From contig JASMHR010000006.1 of NCBI GenBank assembly GCA_030750665.1, positions 1-40,704 of the forward strand: a DNA stretch of 40,704 bases, read 5' to 3'. Both the position numbers and the translations under genes were made by a program. Within the stretch, counting starts at the first letter, position 1. Every line of letters starts with the position of its first letter. This document shows, in pieces, positions 29,970 to 37,331 of this stretch. This DNA is from Candidatus Poseidoniaceae archaeon (GTDB taxonomy: Archaea > Thermoplasmatota > Poseidoniia > Poseidoniales > Poseidoniaceae). Below the pieces are notes generated by a model. That model was not told where the DNA came from. It saw only the letters and a list, made by a program, of their open reading frames with translations, and made no database searches.

Positions 29970-31556
29970 ATGGCGGCGAGGAGGTCCATACGCTCACTTC
30001 TTGTGCTGCTGTTGGTACTGTTCTCTCTGTTTATCGCTGCATTCGCTGTTGCTGCAGACGCTGCATTCGTTGACGCCGAAGAGGGAGTGATGCAGGGAGA
30101 GCCTCCACATGGCACTCCTACCTCTCATCTCAACAAGCGTATGTACATGTATGGAATTCAGGACGGTGCTCAACAATACTCCAATTGGGAGACCTGGACA
30201 CATGCTGGAAATGACGGTACTTCCGATGACAGTTTCGCTGAGGATAATGTTCCCGGACAACCAAATAGTGGTGGAGGAACAAGAGCGTTCACATTCACAG
30301 GGAGTGCGCCTAACCCAGAGGTAGTGCGTTTGGATCCAAGTGTTCCTTTTACAGGACGATTCAGTCTGGATTTCTTCTGTCCACAGACTCAAACTTGTTC
30401 AGAACAGGTGCGGGTAGAACTGATGTATCAACAGAGTTCAATCGGAGGAGTGATACTAGATGGGCCACTGGAAGAAGGCGGCAACCAGTTCGAGTTCAAT
30501 ATTTCACACGATTTGAATGAGATTGAAGAGAATGTTTCCTTAGGATTGAGAATCGAATTCACCAAACCTCATGATGTTCTTGGTGGAGGTTATACATTGT
30601 TTCTTCAGAATGATTTCTATCTTGATGTACCCGCATTACCACCTGAAGAGTTTGTCATTGAAGTCGAGGAAGGAGGCGTCTATGAGAGCCCATTTGCCTC
30701 CGAAGGGAGTGGATACAGCGAAATTGATGTGTACCAGTTCTCTGCTTTCAATCCAATAATTTGGGGAATAGCAGTTATTGTTTGTGGCATACCACTGATT
30801 ATGTTCACTCCTTACTTGAACCTCAAGATACCGGCTGTGATTATCGCAATGATAGGTTTGATATTCTCAATGACAGTCATGCCTTTCATCGTCATGATCG
30901 TTCCATATGATGAAAGCGAACTTGGAAGTAAGATATTGACAATTGATCAAATTGTCAGTCAAGGAGATGAAACAGGCCAATTCCTTTCAGGCTTCCCTGA
31001 AGGAACTGAATTTCAGATATGGATGTCATTGGATTCAGTTTACGAAAGCAATGTCGATTCATTAGGTGTTCGAGGAACAGAGAAGATAGATGTCTACGGA
31101 TTAGGTTTTGACCATTACAAGGAAACGTTGTCTGATTCAAGTTCAACTACAAAGCATGGGTTATCTAAGGTTCAGGAATATTTCTCATTACTTGAGGTGA
31201 ACCCTACTGGTGGACATGGAGTATTGATCGATGTCAAGATGGTGAAACGTTGTCCAAACTGTGTTGAAGTGGTGCCGCAATGGGGGCTTACGTCAGAAGG
31301 TAGTGAAGGAACTCCAGTCAATGATACAAGATTGGTACCGATCAACAACGGTCAGGCTGCTTTGTTTGTTATTCCCAAGAGCGCAATCACTGTGACTAAT
31401 ACTGACCCTACATGGATTGATACACCGATGTACGTCAGTATCGGAAGTTGTGTACTGATGCTTGGAATTGGTGCTCTGCTTCAACACCGTTCTACTAAGG
31501 CTTATGAAATGTGGATGCTCGAACAGGAGATGGATGAAGAATCCGCGGATGTGTGA
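29970..31556 (+). CDS. Signal-peptide membrane protein with central helix pair, unknown
   Basis: The function is not recognised. The 528-aa protein has a signal peptide (SLLVLLLVLFSLFIAAFAVAA), an outer beta-rich domain of about 220 residues with a Cys pair (FCPQTQTC), two adjacent membrane helices in the middle (IIWGIAVIVCGIPLIMF and AVIIAMIGLIFSMTVMPFIVM), another domain of about 170 residues with a CPNC pair, and a last helix (VSIGSCVLMLGIGALL) before an acidic cytoplasmic end. The CPNC pair could bind a metal or form a disulfide. ATG 29970 is used. FEN-1 starts three bases after its stop, so the two are probably cotranscribed. Confidence 0.75.
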   Translation: MAARRSIRSLLVLLLVLFSLFIAAFAVAADAAFVDAEEGVMQGEPPHGTPTSHLNKRMYMYGIQDGAQQYSNWETWTHAGNDGTSDDSFAEDNVPGQPNSGGGTRAFTFTGSAPNPEVVRLDPSVPFTGRFSLDFFCPQTQTCSEQVRVELMYQQSSIGGVILDGPLEEGGNQFEFNISHDLNEIEENVSLGLRIEFTKPHDVLGGGYTLFLQNDFYLDVPALPPEEFVIEVEEGGVYESPFASEGSGYSEIDVYQFSAFNPIIWGIAVIVCGIPLIMFTPYLNLKIPAVIIAMIGLIFSMTVMPFIVMIVPYDESELGSKILTIDQIVSQGDETGQFLSGFPEGTEFQIWMSLDSVYESNVDSLGVRGTEKIDVYGLGFDHYKETLSDSSSTTKHGLSKVQEYFSLLEVNPTGGHGVLIDVKMVKRCPNCVEVVPQWGLTSEGSEGTPVNDTRLVPINNGQAALFVIPKSAITVTNTDPTWIDTPMYVSIGSCVLMLGIGALLQHRSTKAYEMWMLEQEMDEESADV

Positions 31557-31558
31557 AA

Positions 31559-32575
31559 ATGGGGTGTAACCTGAGAGACCTTGTTGAGAAACATCCAATC
31601 GAATTGAAGTCACTTGCAGGAAAGGTCGTCGGTATCGATGCTTTTCTAGTAGCATTTCAGTTCATTACCTCAATGCGCAACAGGGGGCCCGAAGGGGATG
31701 GAGGGCCGTTGTCAGATTCGAAAGGTCGTCCAACACCTCATCTGATTGGTTTTCTAGAAAGGACCACTACAATGATTGAACTTGGATTGAAGCCGGTGTA
31801 CATCTTTGATGGCGAGCATCCAGAGTTGAAGGCTGATGTCATCAAGGCACGGAGTAGCAGACGTGCAGAAGCCAAAAAGAAATGGAAGGAAGCATTGGCT
31901 GCTGGAGATTATCAGAGGGCACAGAAATATGGTCAACAATCAGCAGAATACACTCCAGAGATGCAGGCGCAGACCAAGAAATTACTCGATCTATTAGGAG
32001 TTCCATGGGTGGATGCTAGCGCCGAGGGAGAAGGTCAAGCAGCAGTCATGGCCAAGCGTGGGGAGTTGGATATCGTGGCGACACAGGATTGGGACGCCTT
32101 GCTATATGGCTCTCCGGTATTGATCCGAAATCTCATGTCTCATGGAAAGAAGCGAATGGGAAGATTGGTGACCGCAGAACGTATCGTATTGTCAGAATTA
32201 TTGAGCAAGCACGAAATCAGCATGGAGCAATTGGTTGATTTGGCCATCATGATAGGCACTGATTTCCATCCTGGAATCAAAGGCATTGGCCCCAAGACTG
32301 GATTGAAATTAATCAAGGAACATGGAGATATTGAAACAATCTGCGCGGCGAAAGAGAGAGCAATTCCCGAGAACTTACCAGAGATAAGAGAATTATTTCT
32401 CAACCATCCATGCCGCCAAGTCACTGAAATGAAACAAGGAATTGCCAACGAGAATGACTTGCGCCGTTTCTTGTTGGAGGATTTCGATTTCAGTGAACAA
32501 CGCCTTGAGCGCAATCTGAAACGTTTGAAAGGCCGTCTTCGCAGAGGTGGACAACCGACATTATTCGAGTTTTGA
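31559..32575 (+). CDS. fen: Flap endonuclease FEN-1
   Basis: FEN-1 removes 5' flaps during Okazaki-fragment maturation and base-excision repair, and binds PCNA. The 338-aa protein has the N domain with Asp27 (VVGIDAF), IFDGEHPELK, the acidic SAEGEGQAA, the I-domain metal site TQDWDALLYG, and the DNA-binding helix-hairpin-helix in GTDFHPGIKGIGPKTG. The C-terminus QPTLFEF (332-338) is a textbook PCNA-interacting (PIP) box. The usual archaeal start MGVPIG reads MGCNLRD here. ATG 31559 is chosen over the GTG at 31553, which overlaps the upstream stop. Confidence 0.95.
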   Translation: MGCNLRDLVEKHPIELKSLAGKVVGIDAFLVAFQFITSMRNRGPEGDGGPLSDSKGRPTPHLIGFLERTTTMIELGLKPVYIFDGEHPELKADVIKARSSRRAEAKKKWKEALAAGDYQRAQKYGQQSAEYTPEMQAQTKKLLDLLGVPWVDASAEGEGQAAVMAKRGELDIVATQDWDALLYGSPVLIRNLMSHGKKRMGRLVTAERIVLSELLSKHEISMEQLVDLAIMIGTDFHPGIKGIGPKTGLKLIKEHGDIETICAAKERAIPENLPEIRELFLNHPCRQVTEMKQGIANENDLRRFLLEDFDFSEQRLERNLKRLKGRLRRGGQPTLFEF

Positions 32576-32624
32576 TGTTGTTTGAACGCGCAGCATTGAA
32601 CATCTGTGAAGCAACGCCAGTCTG

Positions 32625-34286
32625 ATGAGCGACGAAGTGGAGGACGACGCGGAGGGCGATGTCCACCCATGGTGGAGTCCCGAGTCCAGCAAGTTCTGGA
32701 GCTTGCTGTTCATGCTGGGGATAATTCTCCATATCATAGTGACTTCAGTCAGTGAAATCGGCCTTGATGCCCATGTTCACGCAACTTACGTGACTGTTGA
32801 GGATGGGACCGGGGAAGATAGATTGGATTGGGGACATACAAGACCAGTTGATAGCCAATCTTCAGATCCATCCTACAGTCCTGAGATTGGCGGTACTTAT
32901 TGGGCATGGCATGCTTGGTTTGGGCTTTGGTTCGACGTGATGGGCCACAGTACAGAAGCAATACAGACTGGAGCCCTATTACTGGCTGCCTTGATGCTCT
33001 TCATCGTTTGGCGCTGTACAGAGCGTCTCTATGGAACTGAGGAAGCAGCCAGATTAACCGCTCTAGTCAGCATCAATCCCGCATTGTTGTTTGCTGCAGG
33101 TCGTGTATATCCTGAAGAGTTCATGCTTATTGCCATCAGTATTGCTCTGTTGACATTGTTACTTGGTTTACGTACAGGTGGGAAGGGGATGCCTCTGTTG
33201 TGGCTGATGGCGCCAGCAGCGGTGCTCTTTGGCGCTACAGTGAAGGGAATAGACCCAACCGCTGCAGTTCTTATCTTCATCATCGGATTCATTGCTTTCG
33301 CCATTGATGAATCAAATGAGTTACTAGTGAAAGTGACTCGTAGACCACATCGCGCATTCATCGCTTCTAGTGGTGCTGTTGTTTTGGTCTTCCTCGGCTT
33401 TGCATTGTTTGCTCCTGCTGGATTGACGGTTTCTTCACTTAGAGAAGCGCCATTGCGATTTCTTTCCGCAGTCATGTTTTCAATTCTCGATGTGGCCATC
33501 ATCTTCATGCTGTTTGGGATGGTCCTTTGGCCATTCATCAAGGATTCATTGAGTGCCGGATTCACTCTGGTTGACAGAGAAGCGGGCTTGCTTGCAGGTG
33601 TAATCGGGGGCATGACTACTGCAATCGTTCTCTATGTCGCTGCGCTTTGGACTCATGAATCGCTTCTTTGGAATGCCGAATGGCCATGGATGATATGGAG
33701 TATGGGGAATAATGGTAGATATGCTACGATGTTGATGATTCCATGCTTCTGGTACGTGATGAGGATTCGCCAATTACAGGTTGAAGAGAGAGAAGAAGAA
33801 AAGGAAGTTGAAGAAGAGGTGGGATATCATTCACTGGAGAATCTGGGCATGAAATGGAGATCAGTCTTGATTGGAATATGTTTGCTCCTTCCCCTTTCAT
33901 TGTTGGTTGCGTTTCATGGCCAGACATCATGGACAGGTGATGCGGCTGAATACCTGAGCACTGAAATGGATGATGAACAAGATTTTCTTTTCGTCAGCGA
34001 AGCAACATTGGGGATGCATTGGCTCTATTCCTTCCATCTAGAAGTGGATGCTGATGGAACCCGCAACATAACAGGCCATTGGAGAGCAATGGATTCTAGT
34101 TGGCAAGATGAATTATTGAATGGAACTGAGTTTGAGGACAGGGGAAACCTATCAAATGTGAAGTGGGTGATTCTTTCACCTGAGGTTGGCGAAGATTTCA
34201 GCCACCAAGATTGGCAGCAGGCCAATTCTGGCATCGCCCCATGGATGAACGGTGGGGGCGAATGGATAATATTGAGCAAGAACTGA
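32625..34286 (+). CDS. Polytopic membrane protein, GT-C glycosyltransferase-like
   Basis: The 553-aa protein has an acidic N-terminal tail, about 10 to 12 membrane helices, and a C-terminal outer domain of about 120 residues with N-x-S/T sequons. The first outer loop, SEIGLDAHVHATYV, places acidic and His residues right after helix 1, as GT-C glycosyltransferases (PMT/STT3/ArnT class) place their catalytic Asp. Tandem helices with YPEEFMLIAISIALLTLLLGL also recall that fold. This is topology-level resemblance only, with no sequence signature. If right, it would transfer sugars from a lipid carrier outside the membrane. A basic/acidic charged loop lies near residues 385-400. Confidence 0.7.
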   Translation: MSDEVEDDAEGDVHPWWSPESSKFWSLLFMLGIILHIIVTSVSEIGLDAHVHATYVTVEDGTGEDRLDWGHTRPVDSQSSDPSYSPEIGGTYWAWHAWFGLWFDVMGHSTEAIQTGALLLAALMLFIVWRCTERLYGTEEAARLTALVSINPALLFAAGRVYPEEFMLIAISIALLTLLLGLRTGGKGMPLLWLMAPAAVLFGATVKGIDPTAAVLIFIIGFIAFAIDESNELLVKVTRRPHRAFIASSGAVVLVFLGFALFAPAGLTVSSLREAPLRFLSAVMFSILDVAIIFMLFGMVLWPFIKDSLSAGFTLVDREAGLLAGVIGGMTTAIVLYVAALWTHESLLWNAEWPWMIWSMGNNGRYATMLMIPCFWYVMRIRQLQVEEREEEKEVEEEVGYHSLENLGMKWRSVLIGICLLLPLSLLVAFHGQTSWTGDAAEYLSTEMDDEQDFLFVSEATLGMHWLYSFHLEVDADGTRNITGHWRAMDSSWQDELLNGTEFEDRGNLSNVKWVILSPEVGEDFSHQDWQQANSGIAPWMNGGGEWIILSKN

Positions 34287-34308
34287 ACCTGTCAAGAATA
34301 ACTAATCA

Positions 34309-34324
34309 TCCCAGAGGACTGGGA
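34309..34324. terminator. Hairpin between convergent genes
   Basis: TCCCAG (34309-34314) pairs with CTGGGA (34319-34324) across the loop AGGA, in the 55-base gap between the GT-C-like gene and the Hc1-like gene. Its tail-to-tail position suggests a shared transcript end. Confidence 0.4.
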
Positions 34325-34341
34325 ATCAGCAAACTTCGAAT

Positions 34342-34524
34342 TCAGCGGGAGTTCTTGTCGTTCTGAACAGTAGTGCGTACGGACTGAGCAGTTGCCTTGG
34401 CTGCTTGCATTGCTTTGCGCACACGTGTTCCAGCGGCGGAGTTTCCTCCGTCGTGCTTGGCGGCATCGCCAAGAATTTTGGTCAAATCATCAATCATTCC
34501 TTGTACCATGGCTTCAACAGACAT
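34342..34524 (-). CDS. Hc1-like small DNA-binding protein
   Basis: From ATG 34524 (AAGGGG just upstream) the product is 60 aa: a helix with IDDLTKILGDAAKH, then GGNSAAGTRVRKAMQAAKATAQSVRTTV. This matches the pattern of Hc1 histone-H1-like proteins of Chlamydia and other bacteria (GNKAAxxRVRxxxxxxxKxAxxxR), small nucleoid proteins that condense DNA. Upstream in-frame codons to 34599 overlap the neighbouring deacetylase gene and are less likely to be coding. It differs from the long Lys/Ala-repeat protein at 9846-10424, so the window holds two H1-type proteins of different design. Confidence 0.68.
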   Translation of the reverse strand: MSVEAMVQGMIDDLTKILGDAAKHDGGNSAAGTRVRKAMQAAKATAQSVRTTVQNDKNSR

Positions 34525-34580
34525 AGCCCCTTGCCGTAGTCGAATGACTAAAAGGATATTCATGACACCATATTGGGAAA

Positions 34581-35384
34581 TCATAGTGGAGGAAGCCATT
34601 TTCCTGAGTTTCTTGCATGATCGAGCAAGTGCCAGTATACGGTGACAATTTCCGCATCCGAGTCCTCAATATCTGAATCAGTGGCATGTTCAAGGGAACT
34701 TTGAGACAACCATTGTCGCCTTGAAATGCTCTTCAAGAAAGTTTTGTGCAGTGCAGGACCACAAGAAGGGAGAGATAATCCAAGCACCTTTTTTGTTAAC
34801 CATTGTCTTTCCACCAAACCATTGTTCTTCATCGCCGCTACGACCTTGTTCCAGTTGTTGCCATGGCCAGTTTTTCGTTTGAGCAAGGCTGATGGATTTA
34901 CTGATGAATCTACCACATAACCTAGTTTGGACAATACTTGTGCCATCCATGGAGCGATGTATCCCGCAGGTGCCCTGAACCATGGTCGCCAAGCCTCGCC
35001 TGAAAATTCTTTGAGGCGTTTTGTTGCTATTTGGAGTTCTGCGGTGAATCCTTCTACATCCTCTGGCCATGCTGCCCAGGAGCGATGAGTATTACCATGT
35101 GAAGCGATTCTCAACCTACCAGTGTCTAGCATCGGCTTCAGCCAATTTTTGAAATCAACAGAGTCCAATTGGTCAGCGATCAGGAAGAGAGTTACTTCGC
35201 CCGCTTCAGCGAACCACCTGCTGAAACCTTCCATTCCAATCTTCAATTTGGGGCTAGGGTCACTTTTGGTGCAATCCATGGGTAGTGGATGACGGCTTCT
35301 CAAGGGATGACCTTGATATCGGGGAAGATGACGAATATCGTCACTATCGATGGTTAGCCACAGTCTTCGCTCACTCAGTTTCAT
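34581..35384 (-). CDS. Polysaccharide deacetylase (NodB-fold) family protein
   Basis: NodB-fold enzymes remove acetyl or formyl groups from sugars using a metal held by Asp-His-His. In the 267-aa protein, LWLTIDSDD (11-16) replaces the canonical TFDDGP, SHGNTH gives His96 and His100, and WFRAPAGY (135-142) is the third motif (R-x-P-x-G). The metal triad is therefore present in altered form. There is no signal peptide, so it acts in the cytoplasm, for example on nucleotide or lipid-linked sugars. ATG 35384 lies inside the end of the GNAT gene (14-base overlap) with GGAGTGG ahead. Confidence 0.82.
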   Translation of the reverse strand: MKLSERRLWLTIDSDDIRHLPRYQGHPLRSRHPLPMDCTKSDPSPKLKIGMEGFSRWFAEAGEVTLFLIADQLDSVDFKNWLKPMLDTGRLRIASHGNTHRSWAAWPEDVEGFTAELQIATKRLKEFSGEAWRPWFRAPAGYIAPWMAQVLSKLGYVVDSSVNPSALLKRKTGHGNNWNKVVAAMKNNGLVERQWLTKKVLGLSLPSCGPALHKTFLKSISRRQWLSQSSLEHATDSDIEDSDAEIVTVYWHLLDHARNSGKWLPPL

Positions 35385-35973
35385 CCACTCCATCATCACG
35401 AGGCAGAGGGATGACGTGAATATGGTGGAGAACAGTTCTGTTGTCGATCACGATGGGATGCAGGTCTGGACTGACCTCTACTCCCCCCCACTCTCTACAG
35501 ATTGCATGGCTGGTCGATAATCCAGCATCATTGTGGGGATGAACGGTGACTTCAACCAATAATTCTTCATCTTTGGAAATGAGCCATTCAAAAATTTCAG
35601 AGACTGCACGAAATGCGATTCCTTTGCGCCGGTATTGGGGCCTCACCCAATAGCCGAGATTCCAATCCGTTTCTTTCAGAACCAATTCATCTCCAAGGCC
35701 AACCATGCCTACAAAGCTATCAGATTCATTTTTTTCATGAATGCTCCAGAAATGAATCCTACCTGTATTGCTGTGAATTTCAAGTTCGAAAAGAAAATCT
35801 GACATTTGCAGAGAAACATCCTCTTCGCTTTTCAGCCATGGCAATGCAGATACCGCACCTTCTGGGTCTTCTTGGTATGCTTCAACAACTGATTTCAACA
35901 ACCGGCGATGCACCGGTCGAAGGATGAAATCTGAGCCCAGGCGCAGAGAAGGCGTCGCCCGGGTAATCATCAT
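35371..35973 (-). CDS. GNAT-family N-acetyltransferase (RimJ/RimL-like)
   Basis: GNAT enzymes move an acetyl group from acetyl-CoA to an amine. The 200-aa protein has the RimJ/RimL type layout, with LGYWVRPQYRRKGIAFRAVSEIFEWL carrying the acetyl-CoA pyrophosphate loop (R/Q-x-x-G-x-A form), then VEVTVHPHNDAGLSTSHAI. The substrate is unknown. Its ATG overlaps the stop of the zinc-ribbon gene (ATGA), and its own end overlaps the deacetylase gene. An acetyltransferase next to a deacetylase could act on the same sugar or amine. Confidence 0.85.
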   Translation of the reverse strand: MMITRATPSLRLGSDFILRPVHRRLLKSVVEAYQEDPEGAVSALPWLKSEEDVSLQMSDFLFELEIHSNTGRIHFWSIHEKNESDSFVGMVGLGDELVLKETDWNLGYWVRPQYRRKGIAFRAVSEIFEWLISKDEELLVEVTVHPHNDAGLSTSHAICREWGGVEVSPDLHPIVIDNRTVLHHIHVIPLPRDDGVDETE

Positions 35974-37211
35974 GATTGCAGGAGAGCGGCCGCCGCTGTT
36001 GAAACATTGGGGTCATCGGGATGGGTTTTCTGAGCTACCAGAATCATGGCTTTCATCTGTTCTCCCCTCCCAAGGCTGTGCAATAATGCGCCAATGTGGT
36101 GCAGGGCATCAAATCTATTCCCAAGGTGGGGGCCCAATCTATCCAGTGCTGCACCTGCAGCCTGACGATCTCCCCTTTGGGCTGCTTCCATGGCTTCGAT
36201 AATGTCTCTTCTGAGGACTCTGTCATCCCATGGCTCTGATTGTGGCCAGGGCCAGATATTGTTACTGTTCAATATAGCATTCGAGGTTGGAATTGCATTG
36301 GCTGGAGCAGAGGCAGGGATCGAGGGAGGTATGGCTCCATTGACTATCGCGGGACTGGAGGGAACTATTGCTGGTGGTGGCGGTGTTTCTACTGCCGTTG
36401 GAGGCACGATTGCTGGAGGGGGCACGATTGCTGGTGGAGGCGCGATTGTTGGAGGGAGCACGATTGCTGGTGGAGGCACGATTGCTGGTGGTAGTACTGA
36501 GGCCGTAGTCGCTACCACTGTTGGCGGAGAAGTATCGCCCTGTACCTGAGCGACATCTACAGGTTGAGTAGAATGGGGCTTGGCAGCAGCGATTATCGCA
36601 TCCAAATCATCATCTATTTCATCATCAGATGACAATAGATCAAGTTCGATGGAAGGTATTGGTGGTGGAATGAGTGCTGGTGTTTGAGCAGGTGCTGGGG
36701 GAGTGACTATTGCCGGCTGTGGAGATGAAACAGGAACTGGAGGTGTTATGTTCGCAGATTCAGCATCTTCAATGACGGCCTCAGTCCTCGAAATAACTGG
36801 AGAACTTGCTGGAGCCAATGCATCCTCCATTGATACTGACTCTTCCTTAGCACTTACTTCACTGTCCATAATCTCAGCAAAACTGGGCCCTCCTTGCGAC
36901 ATGATGATGACTTCATCATCCCCTACAGTTTCGTATTCATCGACTTCGACAGCCATCTCATCCATGGTGATAACAGAAACAGAATAATCTTCCTCGGTCC
37001 CTGGCATGACTTCTTGAATCAGTTCACCCCATAGGGTATCTTTGTCTTCTTCTAACTTGGATGCACTTTGATGCATGGCTTTGACATCCAATTCGTAGTA
37101 ACATTGGTAGCATGTAGTTGCCCCTGAAGGGTTTTCAGTTTCACAGAAAGGACAGGTACGATTAGAGGAACGGCGCCTACCGCCCCCAGCCTTCTTGCGC
37201 TTACCCCACAT
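35970..37211 (-). CDS. Zinc-ribbon protein with Pro-Ala-Ile-Val repeats, unknown
   Basis: The 413-aa protein starts with a basic tail and a zinc ribbon (Cys20, Cys23, Cys34, Cys37: CPFC and CYQC), followed by acidic segments. Then comes a long low-complexity region of PPPAIV-type repeats (encoded within about 36340-36500), and a globular helical C-terminus (about 325-413, RRDIIEAMEAAQRGDRQAAGAALDRL) that resembles a TPR-like bundle. There is no membrane helix. Similar zinc-ribbon plus disordered-linker designs occur in archaeal scaffold proteins. A TATA-like box at 37242-37249 fits its start. The GNAT gene is coupled downstream. Confidence 0.75.
   Translation of the reverse strand: MWGKRKKAGGGRRRSSNRTCPFCETENPSGATTCYQCYYELDVKAMHQSASKLEEDKDTLWGELIQEVMPGTEEDYSVSVITMDEMAVEVDEYETVGDDEVIIMSQGGPSFAEIMDSEVSAKEESVSMEDALAPASSPVISRTEAVIEDAESANITPPVPVSSPQPAIVTPPAPAQTPALIPPPIPSIELDLLSSDDEIDDDLDAIIAAAKPHSTQPVDVAQVQGDTSPPTVVATTASVLPPAIVPPPAIVLPPTIAPPPAIVPPPAIVPPTAVETPPPPAIVPSSPAIVNGAIPPSIPASAPANAIPTSNAILNSNNIWPWPQSEPWDDRVLRRDIIEAMEAAQRGDRQAAGAALDRLGPHLGNRFDALHHIGALLHSLGRGEQMKAMILVAQKTHPDDPNVSTAAAALLQS
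36403..36492. repeat. Five tandem 18-bp repeats inside the zinc-ribbon gene
   Basis: Five consecutive 18-base units (consensus GGCACGATTGCTGGTGGA) run in frame at 36403, 36421, 36439, 36457 and 36475, each encoding six residues of the Pro-Pro-Ala-Ile-Val repeat on the minus strand. Degenerate copies flank them. Perfect length periodicity suggests copy-number change by slippage. Confidence 0.85.
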
Positions 37212-37241
37212 GAGTGTCCGAATTTTGCGGTTTGTCAACAC

Positions 37242-37249
37242 GGTATAAG
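37242..37249 (-). promoter_or_regulatory. Candidate TATA box for the zinc-ribbon gene
   Basis: The minus strand reads CTTATACC, 31-38 bases before ATG 37211, at the distance expected for an archaeal promoter with a very short leader. Confidence 0.45.
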
Positions 37250-37266
37250 GCTCACCGCGCAATGTA

Positions 37267-37287
37267 TATTCAATACTTCATTGAATA
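37267..37287. promoter_or_regulatory. Palindrome in the divergent promoter of the zinc-ribbon and helicase genes
   Basis: TATTCAAT (37267-37274) and ATTGAATA (37280-37287) form a perfect eight-base inverted repeat with a five-base spacer. It overlaps a TATA-like TATATTC and lies between the divergent starts at 37211 and 37332. Position and symmetry suggest an operator for a dimeric regulator. Confidence 0.5.
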
Positions 37288-37331
37288 ACCGTGCAGGAAA
37301 TCTCCTTGACCTACATTCTTTCCGAGAGGCC

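Noticed and set aside
36403-36492. Tandem repeats as a CRISPR array
   Set aside because: Units are 18 bases, directly abutting, without spacers, and in frame inside a gene.
36190-36549. Plus-strand Gly/Thr/Ile-rich frame over the 18-bp repeats
   Set aside because: The minus-strand frame has a zinc ribbon, a start with a TATA box and a coupled downstream gene; this one has none.
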